A stretch of DNA of 64,000 nucleotides, from contig CM054062.1 in assembly GCA_028641055.1 (NCBI GenBank), positions 142,704,682 to 142,768,681 of the forward strand. The letters run 5' to 3'. This DNA is from Alopecurus myosuroides. Its lineage: Eukaryota > Streptophyta > Magnoliopsida > Poales > Poaceae. A program made the position numbers and the translations under genes. This document shows, one piece after another, positions 1 through 9,824 of the stretch; position 1 is the stretch's first letter; every line of letters begins with the position of its first letter. The notes beneath the pieces are model-generated. The model saw only the letters and a program-made list of their open reading frames with translations. It had not been told where the DNA came from and did not search any database.

Positions 1-845
1 GCCCCTGATTTATCAGTCAAAGCATAATTGTGTAAACAAAAGAGAAAGAGGGATGACCTTCTACACCAGTTGCGTCCTTCATATGGGATCCGCTCTTGTG
101 AAATCTAGTTGGCTTGTGATGTACTGTATTTTCTGTTTACCATTCGTTGACATTAGCATACATCTCCCAAAATATAGACACTCCTCCATGGTATGTGATT
201 GTTGGCAGGCACCCGAGGATTCGGTTTGCCATGGTTTGTGAAAGATGGATGGGAGGAGTGTCAAACTTTTAATACCTCTGTTTAATAAAATAAAAAGCTC
301 TAGCACATGAGTGATCCCTGCTTCCCTCTGCAAAGGGCCTTTCTTTTACTTCAATGTTGATTCTCCATCTTCTAACTTTATGCACAGTTGAGAGAACATT
401 TTTGCCCTTCTGAGTTTTATGTGCATTTGTCCCAGAAACATTATTAATTGATTCATTATGTGTTATTGCTTGTTCTCAAATTATTTGTTCTAGTCTTTCT
501 AATGAACTTTGAAGGTGTCCTGGCATTTATGTTTTGCCCCACTCTTAAGGACTAGCGAAATACCACTTTGCCATGCTTTCTCTATACTTGAAACAAACGT
601 ATATCTTTTTTTGCATTGTTATTCATGACCTTTTATTTGAGATACTTCTCATGATGCAAAGTGATTGCTATGATTTATAATTAAAGTTCTATTTATCATG
701 TTTGTGTTAAAGTTCTATGATCTCAGCTTACATATGCTTTTACAATTTTATGATCAAGATTGTGTGGGAGCATGTCACCCCAGAAATTATTTTGTTTTAT
801 CATTTACCTACTCAAGGACGAGTAGGAACTAAGCTTGGGTATGCT
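1..845 (+). mobile_element. 3' internal end of a TGATACGTC-type Gypsy element
   Basis: Non-coding 3' internal region of a Gypsy LTR retrotransposon. It is closely matched on the opposite strand by 17763-18610, the same region of the minus-strand Gypsy element at 16161-40014. It ends in an AAGCTTGGG-type stretch typical of the polypurine end of this family, directly before the LTR at 846. No pol domain is visible. The upstream remainder lies outside the window. The family resembles the non-autonomous Sabrina/Fatima/WHAM group; the exact name is uncertain. Confidence 0.8.
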
Positions 846-2427
846 TGATACGTCTCCAACGTATCTATAATTTCTGATGTTCCATGATGATATTATGCCA
901 ATTGCTACTTGTTTTCTCCCTTCTTTATGTCATTTTATCGATTTTACGGACTAACCTATTGACAAGATGCCACAAAGCCAGTTCCCTGTTTTCTGCTGTT
1001 TTTGGTTTCAGAAAAGTTGTTCTAGAAAAATTCTCGGAATTGGAAAATTCTAAGCCCAGAAGTCTTAGAATTCCCGAAGGTTCCACCGAGTCCCACAGAG
1101 ACCTGGAGGGGGGCCTCAAGGGGCCCACACCATAGGGTGGCGCCCCCTAGCCGCGCCGGGGTTGGTGTGGGGCCCCCAGGGCTCTACCGCCTTTTCCCTT
1201 TCGCCTATTTATTCCTCTCTGAAGGAAAACCCTAAGCACGTGATAAAAAATCCCAGAAAAGTTCCGCAGCCGCCGTCGTCGTCAACCCTAGATCAGAGGG
1301 GTTCTGAAGCTTCTCCCGGCACCCTGCCGGAGAGGAGATCATCACCGGAGGCCTCTTCATCACCATGCCTGCCTCCGGAGTGATGTGTGAGTAGTTCATC
1401 CTTGGACTACGGGTCCATAGCAGTAGATAGATGGTTGTCTTCTCCTCCTATGCCTCAATGTTTAGATCTCGTGAGCTTCCTAACATGATCGAGATTGTTC
1501 TTATGTAATTCTATGTGCTGTGTTTGCTAGGATCCGATGAATATTGAACTTATGCCAAGTTGATTATAGTCTTCACTGCATATGTTATTTGTGATCTTGC
1601 ATGCTTTCCGTTGCTAGTGGTTGCTCTGGCCAAGTAGTTGCTAGTGACTCCAAGAGGGAGTATTTATGCTCGATAGTTGCGTTCATGCCTCCTTTTCGCC
1701 TGTGCTCGAGTGACAGAAACGTGACGGGGGAGGATGTGTTGTTGCCACTAGGGAGAAAACAGCGGCATGAGTGCCCGCGTGCATAATCATTGCTTACATT
1801 ACACACATTTCTTAATGCGATTATCTATTGCTTGGAACTTAATACCTAAGGGGTTCGGATGATAACCTAAGGGTGGATTATTAGTCATAGATGCAGTTGG
1901 ATTACGGTCTATGTATATTGTTGCAATGCCCGCACTAAATATCATAGTAGTCATCATGTCATGAATGTGCACTACGGTGCAACCTCTGTTTGTCAATTGC
2001 CTAGCTGTAATTTGTTCACCCAGCATGTTATCTTTTATGGAGAGACACCACTAGTAAACCTATGAACCCCGGTATGTTTTCCTACACTCTTAAACAAACC
2101 GCTAAAATTTCCTGTTTTCTTTACTTAGTGCAAGCATACAATATTTTCCACACTATACGTCTAATCTTTGTTTTCAGCAAGACCGGGGAGATTGACAACC
2201 TCATTGTACCATTGTGACAAAGTATTTTGGTTGTGTTATGTGCAGGTTCCGCGTTGTTGATGACACCAGTGAGGCGCCATCACCACCGTCGGTGGCATCA
2301 ACCTTCCGAAGATCCTCTTTCTCCTACTGGATTGATAACCTTGGTTCTTAACTGAGGGAAATTCTTACCGCTGCACTCATCACACCCTCCTCTTGGGGTT
2401 CCCAATGCAGCATCAACATTCGCATCA
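846..2427 (+). repeat. LTR of TGATACGTC-type Gypsy element
   Basis: Starts with TGATACGTCTCC after the internal 3' end and finishes about 10 bp before a tRNA-Asp-like primer site. Length is about 1.58 kb, close to the 1.60-kb LTR at 16161-17762, which is the same type in the other orientation. A TATA-like TATTTATT lies near 1205, followed by a GC-rich leader. The exact 3' edge is uncertain by several bases. It is unusual in having a 3' internal end on its left and a primer site on its right. Confidence 0.75.
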
Positions 2428-2436
2428 AAGAATTTC

Positions 2437-2454
2437 TGGCACCGTTGTCGGGGA
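2437..2454 (+). promoter_or_regulatory. tRNA-Asp-type primer binding site
   Basis: TGGCACCGTTGTCGGGGA is complementary, with two changes, to the 3' end of plant tRNA-Asp (perfect form TGGCGCCGTTGCCGGGGA). It lies about 10 bp beyond the LTR, as in the TGATACGTC Gypsy group, and shows that this LTR once served as a 5' LTR. Confidence 0.8.
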
Positions 2455-2700
2455 TTCAAAGCCATCAAGAAGCAACCACTCCCTCGTCAACGCTGCCAGC
2501 AACAGCGGAACAGGCCCAAAAATTGATCTGACCATGCCAATATGCAGAACTGGATGCACATTGCCCTGCATCTGGTTATGCAAACCATGTACGCTTCCAT
2601 GCTTATTTGATGCCATCCATGCTTACTTGACACCGGCCCTTTTGTGTAGATCAAACATATTCACACCATGTACGTCGAGCTAAACATGGATTGAAAAATG
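2455..2700 (+). other. Internal remnant and unclassified junction
   Basis: A few dozen bases look like the start of a Gypsy internal region. The rest contains short repeated words (CCATGCTTA, ACCATGTACG) and no coding signal I recognise. The sequence then runs into the Harbinger-associated gene relic. The junction between the two elements cannot be placed exactly. Confidence 0.4.
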
Positions 2701-3225
2701 CCTTTCAAGTTCATCCATGTTTGGAGCAAGGTTTGGGACTGTCCAAAGTGGAAAAATTGATGGCTGACTGTGAATGGCAAGTGGGAGGAGGGAGCCAAAG
2801 TGGATGAAACCAAGATGTCGGGGAAGAGCGCCGAACGTCCAGTTTGGGAAAAAAAGGCAAAGGCGAGGAAGAACACGGCATGGGAAGGAGCCATCAAAGA
2901 TGTGATTGCCATGTATGTGAAAGAGTTGGTGGCATGAGCGGCGAGAAAACTGAAGATTCACGCTGATATCCAAGAAAGGTGGGAGAACTTTCTCACTTTA
3001 GGGAATAATAAAGCCAAACCTACGGAGTAGACGGCAGAGTGCTCGATCATGGAAACCAACACCACCGACATGAGCCCTGGTCAAAATGCCTATTTCATAG
3101 CAGAAATAAGACGTATCACGGCGGCAAGGGAAGCGAGGAATGCGGCGGAGGCAGCGGCTCAAGAAGTGGAAGAAGAAGAGGAAGAGGATGCCGATGAGGT
3201 GGCCCAAGAGGCGGTCGAGGATTGA
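2701..3225 (+). pseudogene. Harbinger-associated NAM-C-terminal-like (GST T3-like) gene relic
   Basis: One reading frame runs from 2701 to a stop at 3223, broken by in-frame stops at 2758, 2935 and 3028. It begins with a Trp-rich segment (VWSKVWDCPKW), then GKWEEGAKVDE, ERPVWEKKAKA and KNTAWEGAI, and IQERWENFLTL. A late block (NTTDMSPGQNAYFIAEIRR) precedes an acidic Glu-rich tail. These match the C-terminal half of the grass protein family annotated as 'glutathione S-transferase T3-like' or 'NAM-associated C-terminal domain', which accompanies PIF/Harbinger transposases as a Myb-like partner. The N-terminal Myb/trihelix half is missing. Three stops with no frameshift point to a recent relic. 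Family assignment is by recognition and is fairly secure; direct membership of a Harbinger transposon is inferred. Confidence 0.7.
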
Positions 3226-3554
3226 ATTCTCATGCACCGATAGTGATGGTGGTGCCCTTTTGATGGACTGACTTGTGTTGGAGTATTTGAAGATGCGGCT
3301 GGATATGTGATTTGGCCGTGATATTCATTTGATCGCCATGTTTGGTTGTCGGATATATAGGCGTCTGACTTTTTTTGTGTAACAAACTTTGAAGTTGATC
3401 GTCCTGTTGTTTGGGGGTCCCCGTTTGGAGGCTCACCACTGTGAACTACACCCACCAAATCTGCGGACACATATCCGATGCCCCCAAAGAGGGCACCATT
3501 GGGGGTGTCGGACACAAATTAAATGAGTGCCGATGGGGGTGCTCCTAGTTCTAT
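3226..3554 (+). other. 3' flank of the Harbinger-like relic
   Basis: This follows the gene relic and looks like its untranslated 3' part. It ends in a G-rich segment (GGGGGTGCTCCTAG) that could be a terminal inverted repeat. I could not find the matching inverted copy upstream, so the element end is only a guess. No other coding signal. Confidence 0.35.
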
Positions 3555-4213
3555 GTGTGCGACTTATGAGAAGTTGTGTTAACGATTAGTATCCCCAATC
3601 ACGAGTGCGCGTCTTATGGTCGCATCGTGTGACACGGGTCGCTTGACTAGGTAGAATAAATCCATGTGCGATGGAGCCCACCCATGTTGATGACCTCCAC
3701 CTTCCTTATCCCTTCTAGAAGTGATTCCCCTCCATTTGGTTTTGCTCGTTTCTCTTAGCAGATTCCGTCGTTTCTCTGGCCTACGCCGGTACGTCATTCC
3801 TTGTTTCCTGCGCCGGCAAGCCACACGAGAAGCAGCCCGTTCTTGTCCTCTTTCTCCCGGGAGCCTCCCCAGTCGTCTCCATCTTGTGTGTGACCTCGGC
3901 AAGTTTGGGCTTGGACTCGTACGGCGGAGCAGATGGCCGGCCGGAGGCCTCCGCCACCCTCTCTCGCTCAATGCCATCAACGGCCGCCGCCCTCTCTCGG
4001 TGCTGCTACCGGTGGCCCGCGGTGCTACCATAGGTGTATGGTAGTACTGCTGTGGAAAGTAGTGCTGCCATCGACAACGGGCGGTGCTGCTATCGGCGGA
4101 CGGGGGTGCTACCATAGGTGCGTGGGGATTCTACCATGGAAGGCCAGCGGTGCTTCCATTGTTAGCGGGCGGGCTACCCTAGGTGCATGGCGGTGCTACC
4201 GCGGAAGGCTTCC
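3555..4213 (+). other. Unclassified GC-rich element, left part
   Basis: GC-rich sequence with degenerate short repeats of the type GGTGCTACCATAGGTG between about 4010 and 4205. It stops at 4213 in CTTCC, where the LTR retrotransposon inserted, and resumes at 11893 with the same GGTGCTAC motif. Several overlapping ORFs exist on both strands but are repeat-driven, with no recognisable domain. A MULE or other DNA element is possible; I could not match terminal repeats. Confidence 0.4.
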
Positions 4214-5100
4214 TGATAGGGACATAATAGAGGTCCATGAGGTTTATTCATGCTTGAGTTGTAAGGAAATATTGAGACTCACTGATGTTTATTATAAGGT
4301 GAATTCTTTCCTAGTAATAAATAGTGTTTGTGTTTATGAGAATGTTATACTACCTAAGCCTATGAATTTATGTATGATTAGGTTTATTAATAACACAAAC
4401 ATGGCTGGAGAAGAGGAAGCAAGAAGCAAAGTAAGGAAGCGTGGAAAACAACAACAAGGAATAAATGTTTCAGTTCGGACTGCCAGGAGTCCCGAATTTG
4501 AAATAGTCATGGATTCTTCATACGGACTCCAAATACAGCAAACGAGCACAATACGGATAGGGAATTTGATGGGCTTTCCAATGGATCCGGCCCCATCAAC
4601 AAATTGGACTCATACAAGCCGTGGTGACCGAAACAATCCATGAATAGTTTTCTGCCAATTTCCAAATAGAGTCCAATTGGCTGCACCCATGTTGGGTCAG
4701 TTTGTATCCGAGTTGGTTGAGTCCAAACGAGTAGGAATAGGTGAATTTCGTGGGAAAACACCCCACCCCCTCATATATACCCCTTGGGGCGAATTAGATA
4801 GTGAGACTACGTTAAAACAAAAACCCTAGACTTCTAGATTGTATTGCTTGAAGCATTCATCTTGAATCATCATACATTTGCAAATCTGAGTGTATTCTGC
4901 TGTTCCACTGGGAATAAGGAGAAACAGGACCACTTGTAGTCGGTGGCTACGTGTGCAAGAGTGTGGATTCTCGAATATCCGAAGGGGTTAAGTGTTGTTG
5001 CAATTGGTGACAGGGTTTAGCCAAAGGAGAGAGCGAGGTATCACATTATTTATCAAGTTATCAAGAGAGTTCACTGAGAAGATCGGGCTACCCCTTATCA
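4214..5100 (+). repeat. 5' LTR of protease-only element
   Basis: TG...CA ends and 887 bp. A TATA box (TATATA at 4774) lies in CCCTCATATATACCCC. About 50 bp downstream is an AAAACCCTAG telo-box-like leader, suggesting transcription starts near 4800. Preceded by CTTCC. Confidence 0.92.
4774..4779 (+). promoter_or_regulatory. TATA box of 5' LTR
   Basis: TATATA in a C-rich context, conserved at 11561 in the 3' LTR. Position within the LTR (about 560 of 887) is sensible for a U3/R boundary. Confidence 0.6.
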
Positions 5101-5103
5101 TCT

Positions 5104-5113
5104 TGGTATCATA
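5104..5113 (+). promoter_or_regulatory. Degenerate tRNA-iMet primer binding site
   Basis: TGGTATCATA sits 3 bp after the LTR end. The first eight bases match the initiator-Met primer site TGGTATCAGAGC and the rest has diverged. Confidence 0.6.
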
Positions 5114-6754
5114 TTACTGAGTTTACTCGGTGAGCTGTATCTATCCCTTAGATTCATTTTGTTTTTCTTACCTATCCACGAAAAAGCCACAAAAAACAGG
5201 AGTAGTTCATTGCCATCGCCTTAGATCATCACCACTATCGAGTTTTAGTTGCTGTTTGTGTTTGATTTTGTGTTGCTTTTCTCCGTTTTTGTCTATTAGG
5301 CTTAGGGTTCATCCAGTTCGTCTAGTTCATCTTTTTGTTTAGATCTCCACCGAAAATCTCTTTTAGCCTTCGATCCGCTGTTTTCCAATCATTGCCGCAT
5401 CGCTTTTTGTCCCTGCCACACTTTGCGCGCCGCCAAAACCGCGTCAACGCGCTGTACCGATACTGTCGGGCGAATCTGCCGTGGCCGCGCCAACCATGCG
5501 TGCTATTTCCACGCGCCATCCGCGCGTGCGCGCCGCACGCCAAATCCCGAGTAAAAGAGCAGCGCCAGCAGGCTACCCGCCGAAATATCTGCCAAACCGC
5601 GCGCGCGTCGCTACTTGCGAGCCGTGCCCGCTACCGGCCAAAAAGCATCGCTACTGTTTTCGTCGTTTTCCAACCAATCGCTGCGCGCGCTGTCGCATCT
5701 TGCAGATCCACGCGAATCCCTGTGCCGGTCGGTTCGAGCAACAGATATCGTTGGATCCGTCTCGCGCGCGCTGCGGATATCGTAACTGATTCATCGCTAC
5801 GTGCGCTGATTCCAATTCGTTGGACTCGTTCCACGATCTGCGCACGGATACCGCTACCGGCCAACGCGGCCCACGCGTTTGTACCGTATCGGAGTTCGAG
5901 CCCCATCCTCTGCTACGCGACAAATTGTCTCACCTCAAACGCGGGCAATTCTGTGCCTCCAAAACCACAGCCACGCACAAACCGCAGCAAATCTATATTT
6001 TCTTAGTTTTCTTTTATTTTTCTTTTCCAATTTCTTTAGGGTCTCAAGTCTGAACTTTGTGAGCCTTAGCCAAAGCCTTTCTACAGCAACAAATAGGTAC
6101 CATACCCATCAAGAATAGGTATCTTTTGCTCGTTTTCAGACTGCTCTTTATCACATATTTGTGTCACATTGTTCATAGCATTGTTATCACTTGATAGTAT
6201 TGCTCCTTATGTTGTTATTTGGCTAGTAAAAAAAAAGAGAGAAAAATAGAAAAGAGAGAAAAAAATATATAGAATTGAGAAAAAAGCAAAAAGGCCTTGA
6301 GATACATTGATATATTTGTGGAGCTGTTTTCATCATTGCTATATTGACACACCATTGAGCAATCTTCTGCCTGAATATTATTTGAGCTTGGCTAGTATCT
6401 TTCCGGTGCATTGCAAAATTTCCTCCATATATTTGCATTGCCACATTTGTCTCCATATTTGGTGTGTGTTTTTCCTAGGTGTTCTTTTATCATCACAAGC
6501 AGCAAATAGGACTTGTTAATTGGTGATTGTTAGGTATCCATACCAAGCCCCTCCATATAACCTGTTTTACCTTTGTGAGAGCAAAAATCCCTGGGTATTC
6601 TATTCTCCACATCAAGTCACCCTAGTTGCTACTACTTGTTGGTAAGTTATTCTATTCACTTTGGAACGGTAAGGATCACCTTTTTGCTGGTTTTCAAGTG
6701 ACTTGTGAGAGAACACCACAATCCATTGTTATTTTGTTACTAACAAGTTAATCA
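5114..6754 (+). other. Untranslated leader of protease-only element
   Basis: A GC-rich, CpG-rich block (about 5380-5960) is followed by an AT-rich block (about 5990-6750) with A-rich and T-rich tracts. A 223-codon open frame at 5335-6006 is Arg/Ala/Pro-rich and overlaps other open frames on both strands, so I read it as a composition effect. This is where gag would be expected, and none is seen. Confidence 0.55.
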
Positions 6755-8299
6755 ATGGAGCTTCGTAGTTTTTCTATGTGCAGTGATGCTTTCTGGGAGG
6801 AGGATAAGGATACTCACTATAACTTTGTTAGTCTTGATGTGGTTGAGCAATTGCAATTGGAAATTTTTCCAGCAAATCCATACATGTTAATTATTAATAA
6901 TGATAAAATTCGAATTACTCAACGTACTTTTGTTCCATTAACCATTCATGGTCATACAGAGCAAATTTATTGTCATGTGATTCCTAGAGCATTTACTAGT
7001 TGTCATCTTTTGTTGGGTAAATCATGTATTGTCAAATTTCGGTTTGATTTTGCTAGATATTATCCCGACATAGTATTACTTTGGAATCATAGATATCATC
7101 TAAGAAAACATGCTTCACTTGAAAATTGTATGGAAATTAGAAAACAACCTTTATGTTTTCATCAAGTCATGGGATCCGAAATTGAGAAGACATGTGAGGT
7201 GGTGTCTACTAGTGTAACCATGTCTACTCCTAGTGTTGTTACTTGTGATGTGCATGTTGTTTTTGAAGAAAGGGAGCCTATAGTACAACCTACACAACAA
7301 TCATCACCACCACTATTGGAGGAGCATGTCATTGTTCCTAGTGTTATTTCTTGTGATTTGCAGGTTACTTTTGAAGAAAGGGAGCCACAACAAGTAGAAC
7401 CTGCATCACCACTAGAGATAGTTGAATTGGTACCTAATAATTCTAAGGAGGTTGCTATTGATAAAGGTGCTGATTTCGTGTTACCCCTCTCAAGTATTAA
7501 TTTATGTGAACCCACTAAATTGCTAGTTGATTCTTGTGAGTTAACAAGCATAGATAGTACAACTACATGTGATAATATGCTAATTTCGAAATTTAATCAT
7601 GTGGTTTTGATTTCACATAAGGAAGTACTTGATAAAATACCACCTAATGATATTGTGGATTACATCATGTTTAATGAATCAATTAATGTGCAACGTGCTA
7701 TGAAAAAGGTTGCTGAAATTTCATATGTCAATTCTAGCAATTATGTTTCTTCTTTTACTTTTAACTTGATTGGTGACTATAACATGAGTGAAATTTTTAT
7801 GGTGGATCACATATGCATAACTTGTGATAAAGTGGCCGAATTGAACAATGTATTACCTTGGGTAGATAGGTTACAATTTCCTACATATGAGCATGATTTT
7901 ACACATATGTTTGGTTTGCCACAATACTTGTCACATACATGTGCTACTAAATTGTTCTTCACTTATATTTGCAAACTAAGTTGCAATTTTCATGATGAAA
8001 ATAATAAGCATGTTCCCACCTTTGAGTGTACTAATACAAGTAAATTTGATCATAGATCTTCGGTGAGAACAATTGAATTGATACTAAACAATAAAAATAT
8101 ATACACATATGATTCTCATTTTGATCATGATTTTATGAGCTTCACTTATATTTGCAATTGTGATTGCTATTTGATGAGATGCTATGACAATTATGTGATG
8201 TTTGCATGCAAATTTTTTGGTCACATGTCATGTGCACAATTTTATGATATGATAACAACTAACGCACCTCATTATAGATATATCACTGGTAGAAAATAG
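6755..8299 (+). CDS. Retropepsin-like protein of non-autonomous LTR element
   Basis: 514 codons open. Residues about 25-115 resemble the aspartic protease-like domain of Gypsy polyproteins: VSLDVVEQLQL, then a beta-strand pattern, IYCHVIP, and LLLGKSCIVKFRFDF corresponding to the usual 'hLLGRPWQFD' block. The catalytic D-T/S/G-G triplet expected just before VSLDVV is absent; the stretch there reads EEDKDTHYN, so catalysis is doubtful. The remaining ~390 residues are unclassified, with repeated acidic blocks (FEEREP twice) and a Cys/His-rich end. The true C-terminus is lost: at 8284 a CACTA element inserted, and the last codons and the stop come from its terminal repeat. On the far side of the transposon the frame would run about 25 more codons. 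The start is the first ATG after a long AT-rich leader. Confidence 0.7.
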   Translation: MELRSFSMCSDAFWEEDKDTHYNFVSLDVVEQLQLEIFPANPYMLIINNDKIRITQRTFVPLTIHGHTEQIYCHVIPRAFTSCHLLLGKSCIVKFRFDFARYYPDIVLLWNHRYHLRKHASLENCMEIRKQPLCFHQVMGSEIEKTCEVVSTSVTMSTPSVVTCDVHVVFEEREPIVQPTQQSSPPLLEEHVIVPSVISCDLQVTFEEREPQQVEPASPLEIVELVPNNSKEVAIDKGADFVLPLSSINLCEPTKLLVDSCELTSIDSTTTCDNMLISKFNHVVLISHKEVLDKIPPNDIVDYIMFNESINVQRAMKKVAEISYVNSSNYVSSFTFNLIGDYNMSEIFMVDHICITCDKVAELNNVLPWVDRLQFPTYEHDFTHMFGLPQYLSHTCATKLFFTYICKLSCNFHDENNKHVPTFECTNTSKFDHRSSVRTIELILNNKNIYTYDSHFDHDFMSFTYICNCDCYLMRCYDNYVMFACKFFGHMSCAQFYDMITTNAPHYRYITGRK

Positions 8300-8304
8300 G
8301 CATA

Positions 8305-8490
8305 TAGTCCCGGTTCGCCAGGGCCAAAAGTCCCGACCGAGCAACCGGGACTAGCTATGCGCGACTAAAGACCCCCCCCCCCCTATAGTCGCGCCGCTTA
8401 CGAACCGGGACTAAAGGCCCGGCCACGTGGGCGGGTGGCGGAGCCGGGGGGCGGAGGACCTTTAGTCCCGGTTGGCCACCTGAACCGGGA
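8305..8490. repeat. Left CACTA subterminal repeats
   Basis: At least five copies of TAGTCCCGGTT or its inverse AACCGGGACTA, separated by GC-rich spacers and a run of about 14 C near 8370. They match the copies at the right end. Confidence 0.8.
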
Positions 8491-8668
8491 CTAGACTTTA
8501 TTTCGTTATTTCCATAATTCATTTGGGTTTCTAATTATTTTTCACACCAATTTTTCTCTCCCTTTTTTTCACTCCCTTTTTTCACTCCCTTTTTTTTTCA
8601 GAATTTGTATTATTTGCTTACCGTCTAACTACAATTATCTCTAGTCGAATTACTTACTCATGGTCAAA

Positions 8669-8745
8669 CTTCCCGCTCGGTCACCCATCCTCCCACTGCT
8701 CTAGCACTAGCACGCTTAACTTCCGAGTTCCATACCGTCCCGCAT
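8669..8745 (-). repeat. 5S rRNA-derived segment in the CACTA element
   Basis: On the minus strand this contains the plant 5S rRNA internal promoter words GAAGTTAAGCGTGC and GGATGGGTGACC in the right order, followed by a GGGAAGT-like end. It covers roughly bases 45-105 of 5S rRNA with several substitutions and an altered centre. It is too diverged to be a functional 5S gene and looks like captured or SINE-like material. Confidence 0.75.
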
Positions 8746-8934
8746 CCAAGTGTTTTGCACGAATGTATGTGATAGTAGTATCATATCAATCTTATTAACA
8801 TGTTGGTCGATGCCACATTTCTTTATTGTTTGAATTTCAAATAAATCTTTTAATAAACAAAAGTAATGATGTAATTAATAATTTTGAATAAATAAATAAA
8901 CATTAACTTTTTAATTTGTATTGTTTCTAAAAAA

Positions 8935-9475
8935 ACTATTAATATATCAAAATATTCAGAAAATAAAACTAATTCATTTTTAAATCTTAAAAAATACAAA
9001 TAATATATCAAAATATTCAGAAAATAAAACTAATTCATTTTTAAATCTTAGAAAATACAAATAATATATCAAAAAATTAAGAACAATAATACTAATTCAC
9101 TTTAAAATCTTAAAAATACAAATAATATATGAAAAAATTAAGAAAAATAATACTAATTCATTTTAAAATCTTAAAAATACAAATAATATATCAAAAAATT
9201 AAGAACAATAATACTAATTCATTTTAAAATCTTATAAATACAAATAATATATCAAAAAATTAAGAACAATAATACTAATTCATTTTAAAATCTTAAAAAT
9301 ACAAATAATATATGAAAAAATTAAGAAAAATAATACTAATTCATTTTAAAATCTTAAAAATACAAATAATATATCAAAAAATTAAGAACAATAATACTAA
9401 TTCATTTTAAAATCTTATAAATACAAATAATATATCAAAAAGTTAAGAAAAATAATACTAATTCATTTTAAATAC
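8935..9475. repeat. AT-rich ~61-bp tandem array
   Basis: About nine head-to-tail copies of a 60-62-bp unit built around AATAATATATCAAAAAATTA, ACTAATTCATTTTAAAATC and TTAAAAATAC. The first two copies are a slightly different variant. Lies inside the CACTA element, between the 5S-derived segment and the exonuclease gene. Confidence 0.9.
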
Positions 9476-9499
9476 TGGATGAACAGATATATAGAAACT

Positions 9500-9672
9500 G
9501 TAGTTTTTCTGTTTTGTTTTCTTGATGTGTTTTTGTTTGTTTTCTTGATGTGTTTTTGTTTTTGCTTGTTTGTTTTCTTGATGTGTTTTTGTTTGTTTTC
9601 TTGATGTGTTTTTGTTTTTGCTTGTTTGTTTGCTTGATGTGTTTTTGTTTGTTTTCTTGATGGGTTTTTGCT
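9500..9672. repeat. TTGATGTGTTTTTGTTTG short tandem repeats
   Basis: Irregular tandem copies of CTTGATGTGTTTTTGTTTG with TTTGCTTG inserts. The minus-strand Lys/Gln/Thr-rich frame across it is a repeat artefact. Confidence 0.8.
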
Positions 9673-9824
9673 AGGAATTAATATAGAATACAACACAATC
9701 ACACATTCATAACATAGTCTTACGATCACACATAACACACAAACATAAGTCAATACTAATAAGATATCCATTACATATATATACTAAGATACCCATTACA
9801 TGCATATATATCGAACGCCTACAT
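9673..9824. other. AT-rich 3' region of the CACTA cargo gene
   Basis: Contains ACACA-rich and TATATA-rich words downstream of the exonuclease stop codon (minus sense). Probably its 3' untranslated region; no clear polyadenylation signal was fixed. Confidence 0.4.

Noticed and set aside
3933..4643. 236-codon open frame
   Set aside because: Half is repeat-driven GC-rich sequence and half is LTR; it crosses the insertion point at 4214.
5335..6006. 223-codon open frame in the leader of the protease-only element
   Set aside because: Arg/Ala/Pro-rich translation of a CpG-rich block with equally long overlapping frames on both strands and no domain; no gag-like motif.
8935..9475. Possible CRISPR-like array
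   Set aside because: Continuous tandem repeat without spacers in plant DNA.
9463..9771. Lys-rich 102-codon frame on the minus strand
   Set aside because: Translation of a short tandem repeat.
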